Positions 20,236-30,745 of a stretch of 64,000 nucleotides of DNA are shown one piece after another. The DNA lies in the NCBI GenBank assembly GCA_007922305.1, contig ML677343.1:30262933-30326932 (forward strand), read 5' to 3'. Made by a program: the position numbers and the translations under genes. Origin of the DNA: Dermatemys mawii. Lineage: Eukaryota; Chordata; Testudines; Dermatemydidae. The notes under the pieces are model-generated. The model saw nothing but the letters and a program-made list of their open reading frames with translations. It was not told the DNA's origin and searched no databases. Every line of letters starts with the position of its first letter. Positions within the stretch are counted from its first letter, which is position 1.

Positions 20236-20930
20236 AAGGAGAGGACCGTGGGATGATCTGACCAACAGGAAAAGCTTCCCAATACTCGGCCCTGTGCTCA
20301 GTATCACCCTCTTCTCCCCACACCAGCTCTGCCCCCCACCTTAGCCTGGACTGAGCTTTTATTGCAGCCGCGTCTAAGTGAACTGCAGGCCAGCTAGGGA
20401 GCGTGGGGTCCTGGCTAGGGAGCTCAGCTTGAGGAACAAGATCCGCACCCAAGCGCTCACTGGTGCCCTCTCGTGATGGCCCGGTGCAAAGGCGCCAGGT
20501 GGGCATGGAAAGATACAGGCGGCAGCAGAGCAGCGTGGTGGACAAATCTCTTGATCCTCCTAGAGCTTCACCGACCAGCCAGTGGGGCAAGCAGCCAGTC
20601 CTTAGAGGGAGGCCCCCCTCTCGAACGAGGAGCCAGCAATGCGTCCCAGCAACTGCGCACACAGAGTGACACAGGGATACCAAGGTGGGGCCAGAGCCAG
20701 CTGATCCCGCCGGCGCCAAGGGGGGCGCTGTGCACAGAGGCTACGCGATGGGGCCTGGGGAATTTTGCCTGAGCGAGGGCTGCAAGCTTGGGCTCTTGGG
20801 ATCCAAAGCTGAGCCCCCGGTAAGTGCCTAGCGACTCGGGGAGGTTCTGCGATTGGCACACGGCTGCCCAGGCGCACGCTCCCCTCCCCTCCCCGCCTCT
20901 CTCCCTCTCTGCGCTGCGTCTCAACAGGCG
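20236..20930. other. Unassigned noncoding sequence
   Basis: GC-rich, with overlapping chance frames on the minus strand up to 162 codons. Nothing recognised. Confidence 0.3.
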
Positions 20931-21030
20931 CCTGGGGGGTGAACGCATTAAGGAGATACAAAGCAAATCAAACCCATTTCCGCTGCAATTTTCTCTATTC
21001 CATTATTGACAAGCTGTTTCTTGCAGGTGA
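20931..21030. promoter_or_regulatory. Candidate conserved noncoding element
   Basis: AACGCATTAAGGAGATACAA, GCAAATCAAACCC, CTATTCCATTATTGACAAGC: an AT-richer, repeat-free 100 bp. It ends in CTGTTTCTTGCAGGTGACGG, which looks like a 3' splice site; no plausible exon follows, so an enhancer reading is preferred. Confidence 0.4.
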
Positions 21031-21579
21031 CGGCAGGGTCATCACGCCAACCCAGCGCTGCTGGAGCACTGGCTCAGGTGGGGGTCTGTGCATCTCTGAT
21101 CCTCCCCAAGCTCCCCCCTAGTGACACTCCCCACCTCGCCCCCCCAGATCTCTGATTCAGCAATGCCATCGGGGGAGACGCAAGCATCTTCCCCGCTGCA
21201 GGCTCCACAAAGATGGCGTGATACAGCAGGGAGGATGCTGGGAAATGCACCCCCCCTGAACCGGAGAGGGGTCAAAATGGGGAAAGGCAGCGGTTTTGTA
21301 AAAACAGACACCGGGCTCAGATCATCAAATCCAACAGCTAGGGTGGGATGGTTTGGTCCAGTTACTTCTTCAGCGCTTCCAAGAAGCAGGAAATTCCAAA
21401 TGGGGGAATCTGTGGGATGGGGCTGGGGATACCCCTGGTTTATCCCCAGCAGCAGAGCTCCGGGGGATGAGAACCAGTATCTTTTGGGTGCCCAGCAGCT
21501 CCTTGCACTGGAGGATCTCAACGCAAAGTCACACATGTTAATGGGTCTAGCACAGCTGCCCTCTGCAGCAAGGCAGCCA
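21031..21579. other. Unassigned noncoding sequence
   Basis: Part of the longest open frame in the window (290 codons, minus strand, 21042-21914), rejected because it runs through a MIR copy. Confidence 0.35.
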
Positions 21580-21715
21580 AGCATCATCCTCCCCATTGTA
21601 CAGACAGGGAAACTGAGGCAAACCCCGAGGCCTGCCACCTTGCCCAAGATCCAGAGAAAGTTGGCATTAGAACCCAGCTCACAACTCTGCACTTTAACCA
21701 CCGCACTCCCGCTCT
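21580..21715 (-). repeat. MIR-type SINE fragment (antisense)
   Basis: CCCCATTGTACAGACAGGGA, AACTGAGGCAAACC, CCTTGCCCAAGATCCAG and GAACCCAGCTCACAACTCTG in antisense MIR order, ending in a CTTTAACCACCGCACTCC head. Confidence 0.85.
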
Positions 21716-21889
21716 TGCTAGGCAACGGCGGAGAAACAGCCCCCGGAGACAGCTTGTCCCCCCTATAGCAAACCCCTCCCCGGCAAGAATCAAGGTCGCA
21801 CGGCCACAGTCTGACATAGGGGGCTGAGGAGCCAGGTCCTACGGCTGGCAAGGCGCCCGCAGAGTCTGTCGTTAGCACCACGCCAAACC

Positions 21890-22180
21890 CAAAGTGGCTG
21901 CTTCTAAACTGCAATCCAATAAAAGCGCGGCTTGTCTATTTATCATCCTCAGGGCTTTTTATCGCCGCGCAGATGGCTGCTACCTTTGGAAGGCACGGCA
22001 GCGTGCTGGCACATGCCTGCCGCGCAGAAGCCACGCTCCCCAGAATCTGTGCCTGCACCTGTGCCGAGCAGCCGCCAAGGATGGCTTCATCGCCGCGGGT
22101 GATGAAACCCTAGAGGAGCGCTACCTGCTAAGCAATAATTCAAAGGGTTCAACAATGCACGTTTATAGGCCAAGCCCCCA
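21890..22180. promoter_or_regulatory. Candidate regulatory island with retained CpGs
   Basis: CCAATAAAAGCGCGGCTTG, TATTTATCATCCTCAGGGC, TTTTTATCGCCGCGCAGATG and GCTAAGCAATAATTCAAAGG sit in repeat-free sequence. CpGs are frequent here although most of the window is CpG-poor outside a few patches, which fits a hypomethylated regulatory element. Confidence 0.4.
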
Positions 22181-22280
22181 GCCGGTCGGGGTTTTTTCTT
22201 CTGCTGCTGCTTAACATCGACCTGCTCGCTCTCTGCGGTGTGAGCAAGTGATGAAACCCAGCTAACAGTACTAACCCCCA

Positions 22281-22316
<36 letters not shown>
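22281..22316. repeat. (CA)n microsatellite
   Basis: About 18 uninterrupted CA units, the longest pure dinucleotide tract in the window and probably polymorphic. Confidence 0.97.
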
Positions 22317-22318
<2 letters not shown>

Positions 22319-22594
22319 ATGTGCCAGTAGCAGCAGCACCTGCCTTGTGGCCTGTAATTACCCCGTACGCAGGTTTTCTCTTCAGAGGAAAAACACAGCA
22401 GCAAAACCTGCTGCCAGGCTGGGCAGAGGGGCAGTGGGTGGGATCCAGCGGGTGTGTGTGTGTGAGAATGAGAGAGAGAGACGGTGATTAAAGCTGTATT
22501 AAGTGTCTCTCTAAACACTGTAGAACAACACACCTAATTATCCAGCCATAGTTAGATGCAGGGGAGGATCGGAAGAAGCACCCCAGATAGTGAT

Positions 22595-22720
22595 CACATA
22601 ATGAAGCATAATGTGCGGTGAGACCCGGCGCAGGGAGCACATCAAGGGCTTTAATTAAGAGACGGGAAAGCCAGAATTACAGCCGCAAATCCTGCCCGTG
22701 AGCCCAGCATAGCAAGGCAG
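22595..22720. promoter_or_regulatory. Candidate conserved noncoding element
   Basis: TGATCACATAATGAAGCATA, GGGCTTTAATTAAGAGACGG and CCAGAATTACAGCCGC: AT-richer, repeat-free, with a TTAATTA homeobox word. Inference from texture. Confidence 0.4.
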
Positions 22721-22744
22721 GGTCAGGCAAAGGGTTCAAAGCAG

Positions 22745-23214
22745 CTCAGACTCCCACAGCAACACACCACACACACAGCAGGGTACACTCCACACACACC
22801 CACTATGGACACACCCAGACATAGGATATGTCACGGCACTGCCTGCCCCAGCCACATCCCCTCTCCCCATGCCCCTGCGGCACAGCACAACACACACACA
22901 CAGACAGACACACAGCACAATCCACACTCCCTCCATACCGGGAAGAGACACATTCATTCATATCTCAGCACCACTCAAATACTGCGCGCTGGCACGCACA
23001 CACACATCAAACCCCTACACAAGTGACCTCTGGCTGTGTGCACACCCACACCACAACACACAAACATATACCACAGTGCTCCCAACACAATCCGGTCCAG
23101 AAACATTCCCACCAGCTGTATCTTCAAACACGTGCTACAATAATCACCCATCCACTGACGCACACCAGAACACAGCCGTACAGAAACACAAACACACTCC
23201 ACAATGCACAGCCC
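22745..23214. repeat. CA-rich low-complexity region
   Basis: Many short ACACAC tracts interspersed with CC and AG-containing words, on a strand rich in C and A. Open frames through it code for His/Thr-rich low-complexity peptides and are not genes. It looks like a decayed microsatellite field. Confidence 0.8.
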
Positions 23215-23290
23215 ACTCGATTAGACTTGTGATCTCTTCAGGGCCGGAGTGCTTTTTTGCTCTCTGTCCGTACAGTGCCATAAGAGCATA
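23215..23290 (+). repeat. Sauropsid SINE-tail repeat
   Basis: CGATTAGACTTGTGATCTCT, TCAGGGCCGGAGTGC and CTCTGTCCGTACAGTGCC correspond to the phrase ...TAGACTGTAAGCTCT...GGGGCAGGGA...TGTACAGCGCC of the same family as at 20150. Confidence 0.6.
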
Positions 23291-23949
23291 GGACTATCGG
23301 GGGTCAGGAGCCCAGCACCCCAAGTCCCTGGATATGGATGAACTGGCGTCTCCCTCTCAGGGAAGGTCAGGGAGGGAGAGTCACTAGAGCTCTGTCCTCT
23401 GTCTTTAGGAACAGGCTGCCTTGCATATGCTCAGGGTCAAATTAAATGAGCCATGAGCTGTGTCAACAAAGGCCGAACAGCAATGCTGGCAAGGAGGCCA
23501 TCCCCACCCATCCTAAAACAGCCAAGCTCCTGAGGGTGCATCTGAGAGGATACGGGGGCACTGTGGGCTCTGCACACCCGCTCATCCATGTAGCCAGGTG
23601 CAGTGTCACCCTGGTCCCTGGGCGCCTCTTGAGGATTTGAGCCCCTTATTCCCAACCACCAGGCGCATCAGCCAGCCCAAAAATCTGCCTCCCTCAGCCA
23701 GGCCCAGCTGACGGCTCGGGTCGCTGACTTGGGGCGTGGGGCAGGTTCTGCTTTTGCGTTGTATTCACAGCGACCCAATGGTGCGGCCATGCCAGGCAGC
23801 CAGTGACGCCGCCATGCCACGGGGAGAGAGCCACCCCCACTCTCTGTGTGCAGGACGACAGCCCCAGCACTCATGATGCTGCCCGGCGACGGGCAGCACA
23901 GCACTTTGCCGCCTCCAGTGCCCCTGGATGTTCCTCAGTTAGTCACAGT
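23291..23949. other. Unassigned sequence with a further SINE-tail fragment
   Basis: Mostly unrecognised. At about 23735-23775, GGGGCAGGTTCTGCTTTTGC followed by GTTGTATTCACAGCGACC resembles another diverged copy of the repeat at 23215. Confidence 0.4.
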
Positions 23950-24055
23950 CTGCCCAGTGCCTGTCCTGTGTTTGTACAGCGCCTAGCACTATGAGGCCTG
24001 CTCCATGACTGGGCCTCCTAGGCCCTATGACAACACAAATAATCAACAGTAAGCA
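23950..24055 (+). repeat. Sauropsid SINE-tail repeat
   Basis: TGTTTGTACAGCGCCTAGCA, CTATGAGGCCTGCTCCATG, GGGCCTCCTAGGCCCTATG and ACAACACAAATAATCAACAG form the best copy of this family in the window, including its AAATAATnA end. Confidence 0.75.
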
Positions 24056-24169
24056 CCGCAAGCGACGGGGTGACCTGGCAGACGACTCCCCAGCCAAACC
24101 CATCTCCCCGTCAGGAGGCTGGTTGTTCCTGCTACCAGAGCGTAGGGGATTTCCATCGCTATCCATTCA

Positions 24170-24440
24170 GAAGTTCCACAGATACTATCAATGTTTATTT
24201 TTCAGCGTGCATTTCCGCGTGTATTGATTTCAACTCTTCTGGGAAATGCTGAGGGGGGGAGGGTCAAACAATGGGGGGGGTCAGACTAATTATTTAATGA
24301 CAGACTCGGAGATTCAAAAAGTTAAAGCTTAATAACCGTTCAAACACACATTGTCAACCTCGCCCGTCAAAACATGCAAAGCAATCTCCTTCCATTCACG
24401 TTCCCAAGCAGCACCTTTCTGACTTCGCCCATCTGTCCAT
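24170..24440. promoter_or_regulatory. Candidate conserved noncoding element
   Basis: Two AT-rich parts (CAATGTTTATTTTTCAGCG; GACTAATTATTTAATGACAG with TAATTA at 24287-24292) flank G-runs. A further stretch, AAAGTTAAAGCTTAATAACC, follows. Repeat-free; enhancer-like texture. Confidence 0.45.
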
Positions 24441-24717
24441 TTCAGTGATCATCCCCGGAAAGAGTTTTCATGGGTTTGCGGGTGTTCAGCAAAACTGACA
24501 CATTTATTTTGCTCCTCCCTGCTCCCCCATCCAACTTGTCCATATTGTTCTCGCGCGGAGGAGCCCAGAGGTGAACGCGGCATTCACCCCACAGCCCCCG
24601 AGAGAGAGAAACCTCCTCTCCTGCCTCCCTGCGCCTGTGATTTACACACTGGGCTACTGCTGAAGGGACAAACCCACTGTTCAGCAACAGCCCCGCTGAC
24701 CTCACTGGGGGAGGGGG
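24441..24717. other. Unassigned noncoding sequence
   Basis: An 87-codon minus-strand frame (24442-24705) has no recognisable domain. Nothing else noted. Confidence 0.3.
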
Positions 24718-24790
24718 TTGGTATTATTTCTATTGTGGCGCTGTCCCATGCCTACCCTGGGTCCCTGCCCCACAAGCTTGCAATCAAATC
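24718..24790 (+). repeat. Reptile interspersed repeat fragment
   Basis: GGTATTATTTCTATTGTGGC, then GGGTCCCTGCCCCACAAGCTT and GCAATC match the family whose better copy is at 30640 (consensus phrase GTGGTAGCACCTAGGAG...GTCCCTGCCCCAAAGAGCTTACAATC). Confidence 0.65.
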
Positions 24791-25894
24791 ACCGTCTGCG
24801 CAAGTGTAAGAAAACTCCGGCCTGGTGTATTCTTGGCTGAGCCTGGCAGGTGGCCGCAGACAGCCTGGTAAGGTGTCCCCCCTCGAACAGTCTAGCCAGA
24901 ACTTCTCCCCTAGGAGACTGTGGCCCCGGTGGCTGGGGGTACGATACAGGCCCGTCAAGCAAGGACTGCACCTAACCGCAGCCCCCTTGACCAGAGCGGG
25001 CCTGCTCCAAGGGCCGAGCGAAGGCTGAAGCGCCCGGTGGGTTTGGGGTTTCCTTGCTAGTCTTTGGCTTGGGCTCTACCTGGCACGTGCCTGGGGTGGT
25101 CGCAAACTGCTGGGCTTTGCGTGGCAAGGCTGCACATCTCCATCCCTCTCCCTGCCCCTCCTGGAGCCAAGGACCAGCCACCTCCCACGGGTACGAGGGG
25201 AACACCCCCGCCACATTTTAGCTCCGCTCATTAACATTCCCGGGGGGAGAAGGGGGAAACACGGCAGTGGCCTCAGCACCACACACGGCTGGAGGACGCC
25301 ATGCGCTCTGCCCCTTCTGGAGGCCCAGCAGCGGGTCTCAGGGCCATCTCCATTTCCGGCGGTAGCTGGTTCCACAGCCGCACACTGGCTCCCAGGGCCC
25401 CGTCAGCACCAGCATCCCCAGCGGGAGGCAGCAGGGAAGCTGGGGAAGGGGACCCCAGCGTCCAGATGAAGATCCCGCTCCAAGCACAGCTTCCTGTGGG
25501 GACCCCTCCCGCACAGCCCCCAGACCCACCAGCGAGGGGCCTCAGGGGATCTTGCCCACCCTGGCACCTTCTAAACGCACGGCAGGTGCCAGGCGGGAGG
25601 GGGGCGCGTTTGAAGTCCCGTTCTTGGCGCGGTGACAACGCCGGGCTCCCGACTACAAAGCACAGCCGGAGGGGAGGGGCGGGGTGACCCTCCCTTCTTC
25701 GCAGCCTGTCTTTTTTTTTTTTCCCCAAAGCTCTTCAGAACAAAGTACACCCTCTCCCTCGTCAAACCCGCCATCTGCTGCGCGCCGCAGACAGCCAGAG
25801 CCCCCCGGCCCCGCTCCCTGCCCAGGCAGATGGTGTCAGGGGAAGGCTAAGCCCCTGACTCTAATGCCCTCCAGCGAGGCAGGTCACCGGGGGT
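24791..25894. other. Unassigned GC-rich sequence
   Basis: No gene. A T homopolymer of 12 (25711-25722) lies in pyrimidine-rich sequence. Long arginine/proline-rich frames on both strands are compositional. Confidence 0.3.
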
Positions 25895-26000
25895 CTATCT
25901 TCCCTGACCCTCATTCTGCTTGTCACATTAATTATCCACCAGGCCGAACAAACAGGCTTTCCTGGGTAATTGTCCAGCAGCCGACCACAGCCTTTAACTT
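25895..26000. promoter_or_regulatory. Weak candidate conserved noncoding element
   Basis: TGTCACATTAATTATCCACC and TTTCCTGGGTAATTGTCCAG: two homeobox-like cores in about 100 bp of repeat-free sequence. Confidence 0.35.
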
Positions 26001-28430
26001 CTGAACCGCACTGACCCCTGCCACCCCTGGCCTCTGACCTCCACCTCAAGTGGCTTTTCTGCAGCAGCCGCTCCCCCTCCCCCCCACCCGAAAAGAGCAA
26101 TAAATCAAACAGACATGACAGGGCAAGGCTGGGAGGGGAGAGGAAATTCCCTCCCTCTGTCTAGCCTCTGCCAGAGCTGTTCCAATGCCTCGCCACATGC
26201 TTAATGGACTGCGTCTGCAGAGGGACCTTGGCGAGGGACCCTCACGAGAATTTTCACACCTGCAGTTTTGCCCGTGCATTTCTCACGGCTACATTTTTGC
26301 ACACACAAAAACGCTGGCTGACGGCAACCGTCTGAGCAACCGCTCGGCTGGAGTTCTCACTACCCGATCCGGAGCAGGCAAAACGTCCCGGCCTGCGCAC
26401 AGCCGAGTTTTTGCCCAGCCAGAAACTCTTCCCCCCACCACACACTCCTGAACCATGCTGCCAAACACTGCAAGGGGCCAGGGCCACTGCCCCTGAACGT
26501 TTGGGCCATTGACCAGCACGGTCAGGTCAAAGCAAACAATCTGCTCTGAGGAGCTGGCTGGATTTGTGGTGGTGTTGCTTGGTTTAAAAAATAGCAGCAG
26601 CAGCAGCAATGCAGGAACAAACAAACAATGCAAGTCGAACGTGAGCCCCGCAGCCAGCCTGCCCGGCTGTCCCAGGGGTGCGCCCTGGTGCCTCTGTCTT
26701 TCACGGCTTTGCATCTATGTCTAAGAGGCTGCAATGGGAGGGGGTCTCTGGATCACCGTCACTCTCCTGCCATGGCTCTGTCCTGGCTGGTGCACGCCTG
26801 TCACAGCTTCCCCACCCCAGTTGGTTTCAGCCAGGACGGGCTGTCGGGGAACAAACACCCACCCAGACCACAGCACGGCTGCTGGACTGGCCACGACACG
26901 GCAGTTCTTAGCCTAACTCAGGGCGGGGGAAGAGATGGCAGCCGGGCCGCAGGGTCACCTCTGTGCTGCCCCAGCCGCAGGCAGGGCCTGGTGAGTTAGA
27001 TCCCCCAGCCCCCTCACACGGTCCCCCCATACAGCTCCCCTCCCTGCCAGGGGTTCAGATCGGATGGGAACCCCAGAACCGGCTGGGGATTAGGGCTGCC
27101 CTAATGCTGCACTGGGCCAACACACCCACCAGCACCCATCCAGGCAGTGCTGAGCCCCACGGACCTGCCTGGTAGCTAGCCGTAATCTCCTCCCTTCCCC
27201 GTCTGGGGAGACTCAGCCACCCACTGGGTGCCCTCGGAGGGGGGGCAAGGCTGTACAAACAGGGCAATGACCTCTGCCCAAGCCTGGCTGGCGGGGGAAA
27301 GGGCAGGGCAGGGGGAAAGACGGATGGGGCAGGGCTTTGCTGCCTTCACCGGTTCTGCAAAGCCTGGGGACAGGCTTGGTGGCAGCAGCATTGAACTCTC
27401 ACTGCTCTTCTCCAGCTCTCCCTTTGGGGGCCGGCGGGGTGTGGGGGGGCACTCCGGCCTCTTACTGTTCCCCCTGCTGGACCTTCCCCTTTTGGAGACC
27501 TCTGGCCCACGCAGCCCCAGAGGAACAGGGCCGCCCAATGGGGCCGTGCAGTTCACTCCAACAGCGGCGGGGGCTGTGCGGGGAGAGATCGGTTTTCCCC
27601 AGCCAGGGCCGGTTAATGGGAAGTTTCATGGCTGTGGTAACCCGGGAACCCAGCTGGATGAAGTGTGCCCTGGAGCCACCTGCTCCCAGGCCAGAAGTGG
27701 CTGGAGACAGCCTGCACCCGTGTTGCTGGAGGGTTCAGCTGCGCTGACCTCATCATTAAAACCAGTTTGCAGAAGCAGATGTCACCGCCTCGCTCCCTCT
27801 CCCGCCGCAGAGCGGTCAGGTGGGTTTCCTCCCGCTACCAGTGCGCAGCTCAGCACGGGCTGGCGGCCCAGCTGCCCCTGCTAGCTCGCTGGAAAGGCAG
27901 GAGTCTGGTCAAAGGGGAAAACGAGACCTCGGGTCTCTCGGCTTAGCCGGCGTCTGGGCATTTATGGCACCTGGGCCTTCCAGCGGGCGGGCAGGGTGCA
28001 GACTGGAAAGTATTCCCAGTGGGGAAGGGGAGGAGCAGCAGTCTTAGGGCACTGCCACCTGGAAACATACAATGGGAGGACTGCCTGGTACTGGCCAGGG
28101 GAGTGGATGAGGCAGATCTTTCTTTCCCCAGCCTCTCATTCAGAGGATCAAGCTGGATCACTATCCCCGCCTGGCTCCCAATGGGTCCCCCCTGTGACCG
28201 ACAGGCCTGGGAGTGAGCCTCGAACAGCCCCTCCCTCTGCAAACCCCAGGACACACAGCAAGCCGGCTCGCGGACACGTGCGCCTGCTGTCTCTGTGCGC
28301 CCGACAGAGCTCCCCGACGGAGCTATTGCTTCCACGCAAGCCGAGGCAGTGGTATTTAGAGAGCTTAATGTGACTCAGACACAGCCCGCGGAGCTAATTC
28401 CCTGAAAACCAGCAGCACAGCAAGTGCTGT
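26001..28430. other. Unassigned GC-rich sequence
   Basis: No exon or repeat family recognised over about 2.4 kb, apart from a short (AGC)n run at about 26593-26608. A 218-codon plus-strand frame (27228-27884) has no domain. A small AT-richer patch near 27745-27785 (CATCATTAAAACCAGTTTGC) may be regulatory. Confidence 0.3.
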
Positions 28431-28452
28431 GCACACACACACACACACACAC
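28431..28452. repeat. (CA)n microsatellite
   Basis: About 11 CA units. Confidence 0.95.
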
Positions 28453-28837
28453 GAGAACAGACACACATGCAGGCTGGAGGCAAAGATATGCACCCCCCAC
28501 CTTTAGAACAATCCATCATTCGCTGCCTCTTCTCCCCCAAGGAAGAGCAGCGCCCTGGGGTCAGCGCAAGACTCTGCTGTGAAATGCCTTTGTGTCAGTG
28601 ATATAAACACTCGGGTACCTCCCAGAGCTCTTTACCCAGGCAGACTGGTATCGTTAACCCCCCTTTACAGAGAGGGAGCGAAGGCAGAGACACAGCATCT
28701 TCTCCAAGAAGATTCTCTCCTGCAGACGACAGGTGCAGAACACTGTTTAGTTGCAAGCATTGTTCAGAACAAAGTGTGGTTAGTGGCTTCTGCTAAGGCT
28801 GCTGATCAGGCATTCTCCTGGGCTGCACTTGCAGTTT
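28453..28837. other. Unassigned; possibly a diverged MIR
   Basis: The stretch 28615-28700 (CAGAGCTCTTTACCCAGGC, GTATCGTTAACCCCC, TTTACAGAGAGGGAGCGAAG, AGACACAGC) weakly fits antisense MIR. Confidence 0.35.
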
Positions 28838-28985
28838 AAGCCCTATTCAGCACTGTTCCTCTTGTCAGCAATGGGCAGTTTTCCCAGAGTAGGCAAGAGC
28901 AGAGAGGGGAAGGGACTTGCCAAAGGCTTCAGAGGGTGTCAGTAGCAGAGGAGAAGACAGACTCCAGGTCTGCGTCTGGCTATGG
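28838..28985 (-). repeat. Diverged MIR-type SINE (antisense)
   Basis: CAGAGAGGGGAAGGGACTTG, CCAAAGGCTTCAGAGGGTG, TCAGTAGCAGAGGAGAAGAC and TCCAGGTCTGCGTC keep the antisense MIR order, although the AACTGAGGCAC box is lost. Confidence 0.6.
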
Positions 28986-29799
28986 GTACAAAGCGGGATG
29001 AATCACCGTTCACATTCCTCCGCACGTCCAGCTCTCCTCTGTGCTCCGCTCTCTGAATCTGCGTAACTCAGTGACTGCTCTATGCTTCCCCTCTGTTAAA
29101 CAGCTACCTACCGCCTTCCACCCCAGAGGGGACTGCCCCGCGGTGGTGGGGAGAGCCATCCTTCTCACATCCCCTCTCAAAAAGGAAAGGAGTGGGAGAT
29201 GCTATTAATTCTACAGCTAAATGGAGGCCAACCTGAAAACCCAGCCCCGGAGCTCTGGGAATGTTGGGCTCTGGATGTGAAATTCAGGGCTGGCCCACCT
29301 CTGCGAGGCAGGGCAAAACCGAAACCCTGGATGCACCCCCACTCCCCACGTTTTGGACCACTCTAGCACTTAACCCTCTCCTCCTGGAATCTGGATCTCA
29401 GCACTACAGCACGGTCCTGTCTCTATTCACAATACAAGGCCAGGAAGAACCTATGCTAGAGTTGCCATGCCAGGAGGGCCTGATTGTCCAGTGCTGGACG
29501 GATGGCTGGGATGCCGGCAGCATTCAATGGATGCCGCTCTGTGGACCCCGAGCCCATCACTTCCATCTTAGGGTTCAAATCCAGGGGCTTGCTGGGCCCA
29601 GTGCTGGTGCTGCACAGCAGGGTAACAGCTCCCTCGGTCATCACACACCATCTTAGCCTGGATCTGCTGTTTCTAAACCAAGGGAGATTTAACAGCGCCT
29701 CAACTCCTGGCCACTGTCTCCCCAGGAACGCTACACAAGGGACAGACCGATTCAGTTGGCCTGGACTTTAACATGGGCTAGAACCTATTTTAAACTGGG
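28986..29799. other. Unassigned noncoding sequence
   Basis: No gene. The plus-strand 131-codon frame (29261-29656) is unremarkable in composition and has no family I recognise; it is left out as unsupported. Confidence 0.3.
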
Positions 29800-30190
29800 C
29801 CCACAGAGTGGCTAATGACAGTGTATTTTGGACTCATTAAAATTCATTCTGCATGATTTAGGACCTAATCTCGGTGAAACTCCACAGTGCTTTATTAATA
29901 GCACATTAGCGGATAATTCATGCATCGGGATGAAAAATCATCCTGTGTTATTTTATAGAGGGGGAGGGGGAGAGCAGCAGGCATAGGGGGGAGGGGAGAC
30001 CTCGGCTCCCATTCCTCAGCTCTTGCCAAGCCTCCTGCACCTCCACTTCGCCGCGGCATCAAGGAAATGCAGCAGCCCTTCTGACAACTGCCACCACTCA
30101 TTAATCTTGACGAGTTTTCTGCTGAATATTCTTCCACGGGCTTTCAAACCGTTCACTAATTGCAATTAATCACTTACCGAAACAGATGTC
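29800..30190. promoter_or_regulatory. Candidate conserved noncoding element
   Basis: The left half (29810-29960) is strongly AT-rich (GACTCATTAAAATTCATTC, TGCATGATTTAGGACC, GTGCTTTATTAATAGCAC, GGATAATTCATGCATCGGG), and the right edge (30095-30190) is similar (CACTAATTGCAATTAATCAC). A GC-rich, purine-rich stretch separates them. This could be two adjacent enhancer modules. Stop-dense in all frames. Confidence 0.5.
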
Positions 30191-30639
30191 AGGAACAATG
30201 GAATTTGGAAGTCTGGAGGCTTGATAAAGCTGTCAGAGGAGAGCGCCTGGGTGGTTACTGGTGCCAAGAGGCGCCCGCAACACCTTCCCCGTTCCATTTG
30301 TTCAGGGAAGCAGCCTGACCCCTGCGCTGCCTGTGATAGCATCTGTCAAACTCCGCTCCGCCGCAGAGACGAGCTCCAGAGTGACAGTCTGCACCCTCCA
30401 AGCTGGGGAGGGCCGGGGGGCTCCAGGGACCGCCCGACAGCCCTCCCCAGGGCAGACGAGGCAAGAGCCCCATCGGGAAGCCTTCTCCGGGCAGCAGAGA
30501 AAACTGCTTTTAACCTGGTGCTTTGCCCCTTCGGATGGCGAGGGGTCAGCTCCAAAGTAAGCCCTGCATCCTACAGAAGCTCCAGTGCGGGGACAGGGCT
30601 TGGCCTCCCGCAGCCCGGTAACAGCTCTGTATGATGGTG
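30191..30639. other. Unassigned GC-rich sequence
   Basis: Nothing recognised; 137-codon plus-strand frame (30221-30634) judged compositional. Confidence 0.3.
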
Positions 30640-30745
30640 GCGCCTTGGAGCTCTAGTCACCGACCAGGCCCCACTGTGCTAGGCGCTATACAGACAGAGA
30701 GCAAAAAGGCACCTCTGCCCTGAAGAGCCTGCAAGTCTAATAGAG
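30640..30745 (+). repeat. Reptile interspersed repeat
   Basis: GCGCCTTGGAGCTCTAGTCA, CCAGGCCCCACTGTGCTAGG, CGCTATACAGACAGAGAGC, CTGCCCTGAAGAGCCTGCAA and GTCTAATAGAGAC are a good copy of a dispersed repeat common in turtles (GGAGCCCCAGTCATGGACCAGG...GTGCTAGGCGCTGTACAAACAC). The family name is uncertain. Confidence 0.75.

Noticed and set aside
21005..21030. Splice-acceptor-like TTTCTTGCAG followed by GTGACGG
   Set aside because: The downstream frame resembles no protein and no matching donor defines an exon; kept only as a remark on the nearby regulatory island.
21042..21914. Longest open frame in the window (290 codons, minus strand)
   Set aside because: It runs straight through a MIR copy (21580-21715), has no recognisable domain and has compositional amino-acid bias; GC-rich sequence yields such frames by chance.
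26593..26608. (AGC)n run as a coding polyglutamine/polyserine tract
   Set aside because: About five units only, in a frame without any other coding evidence.
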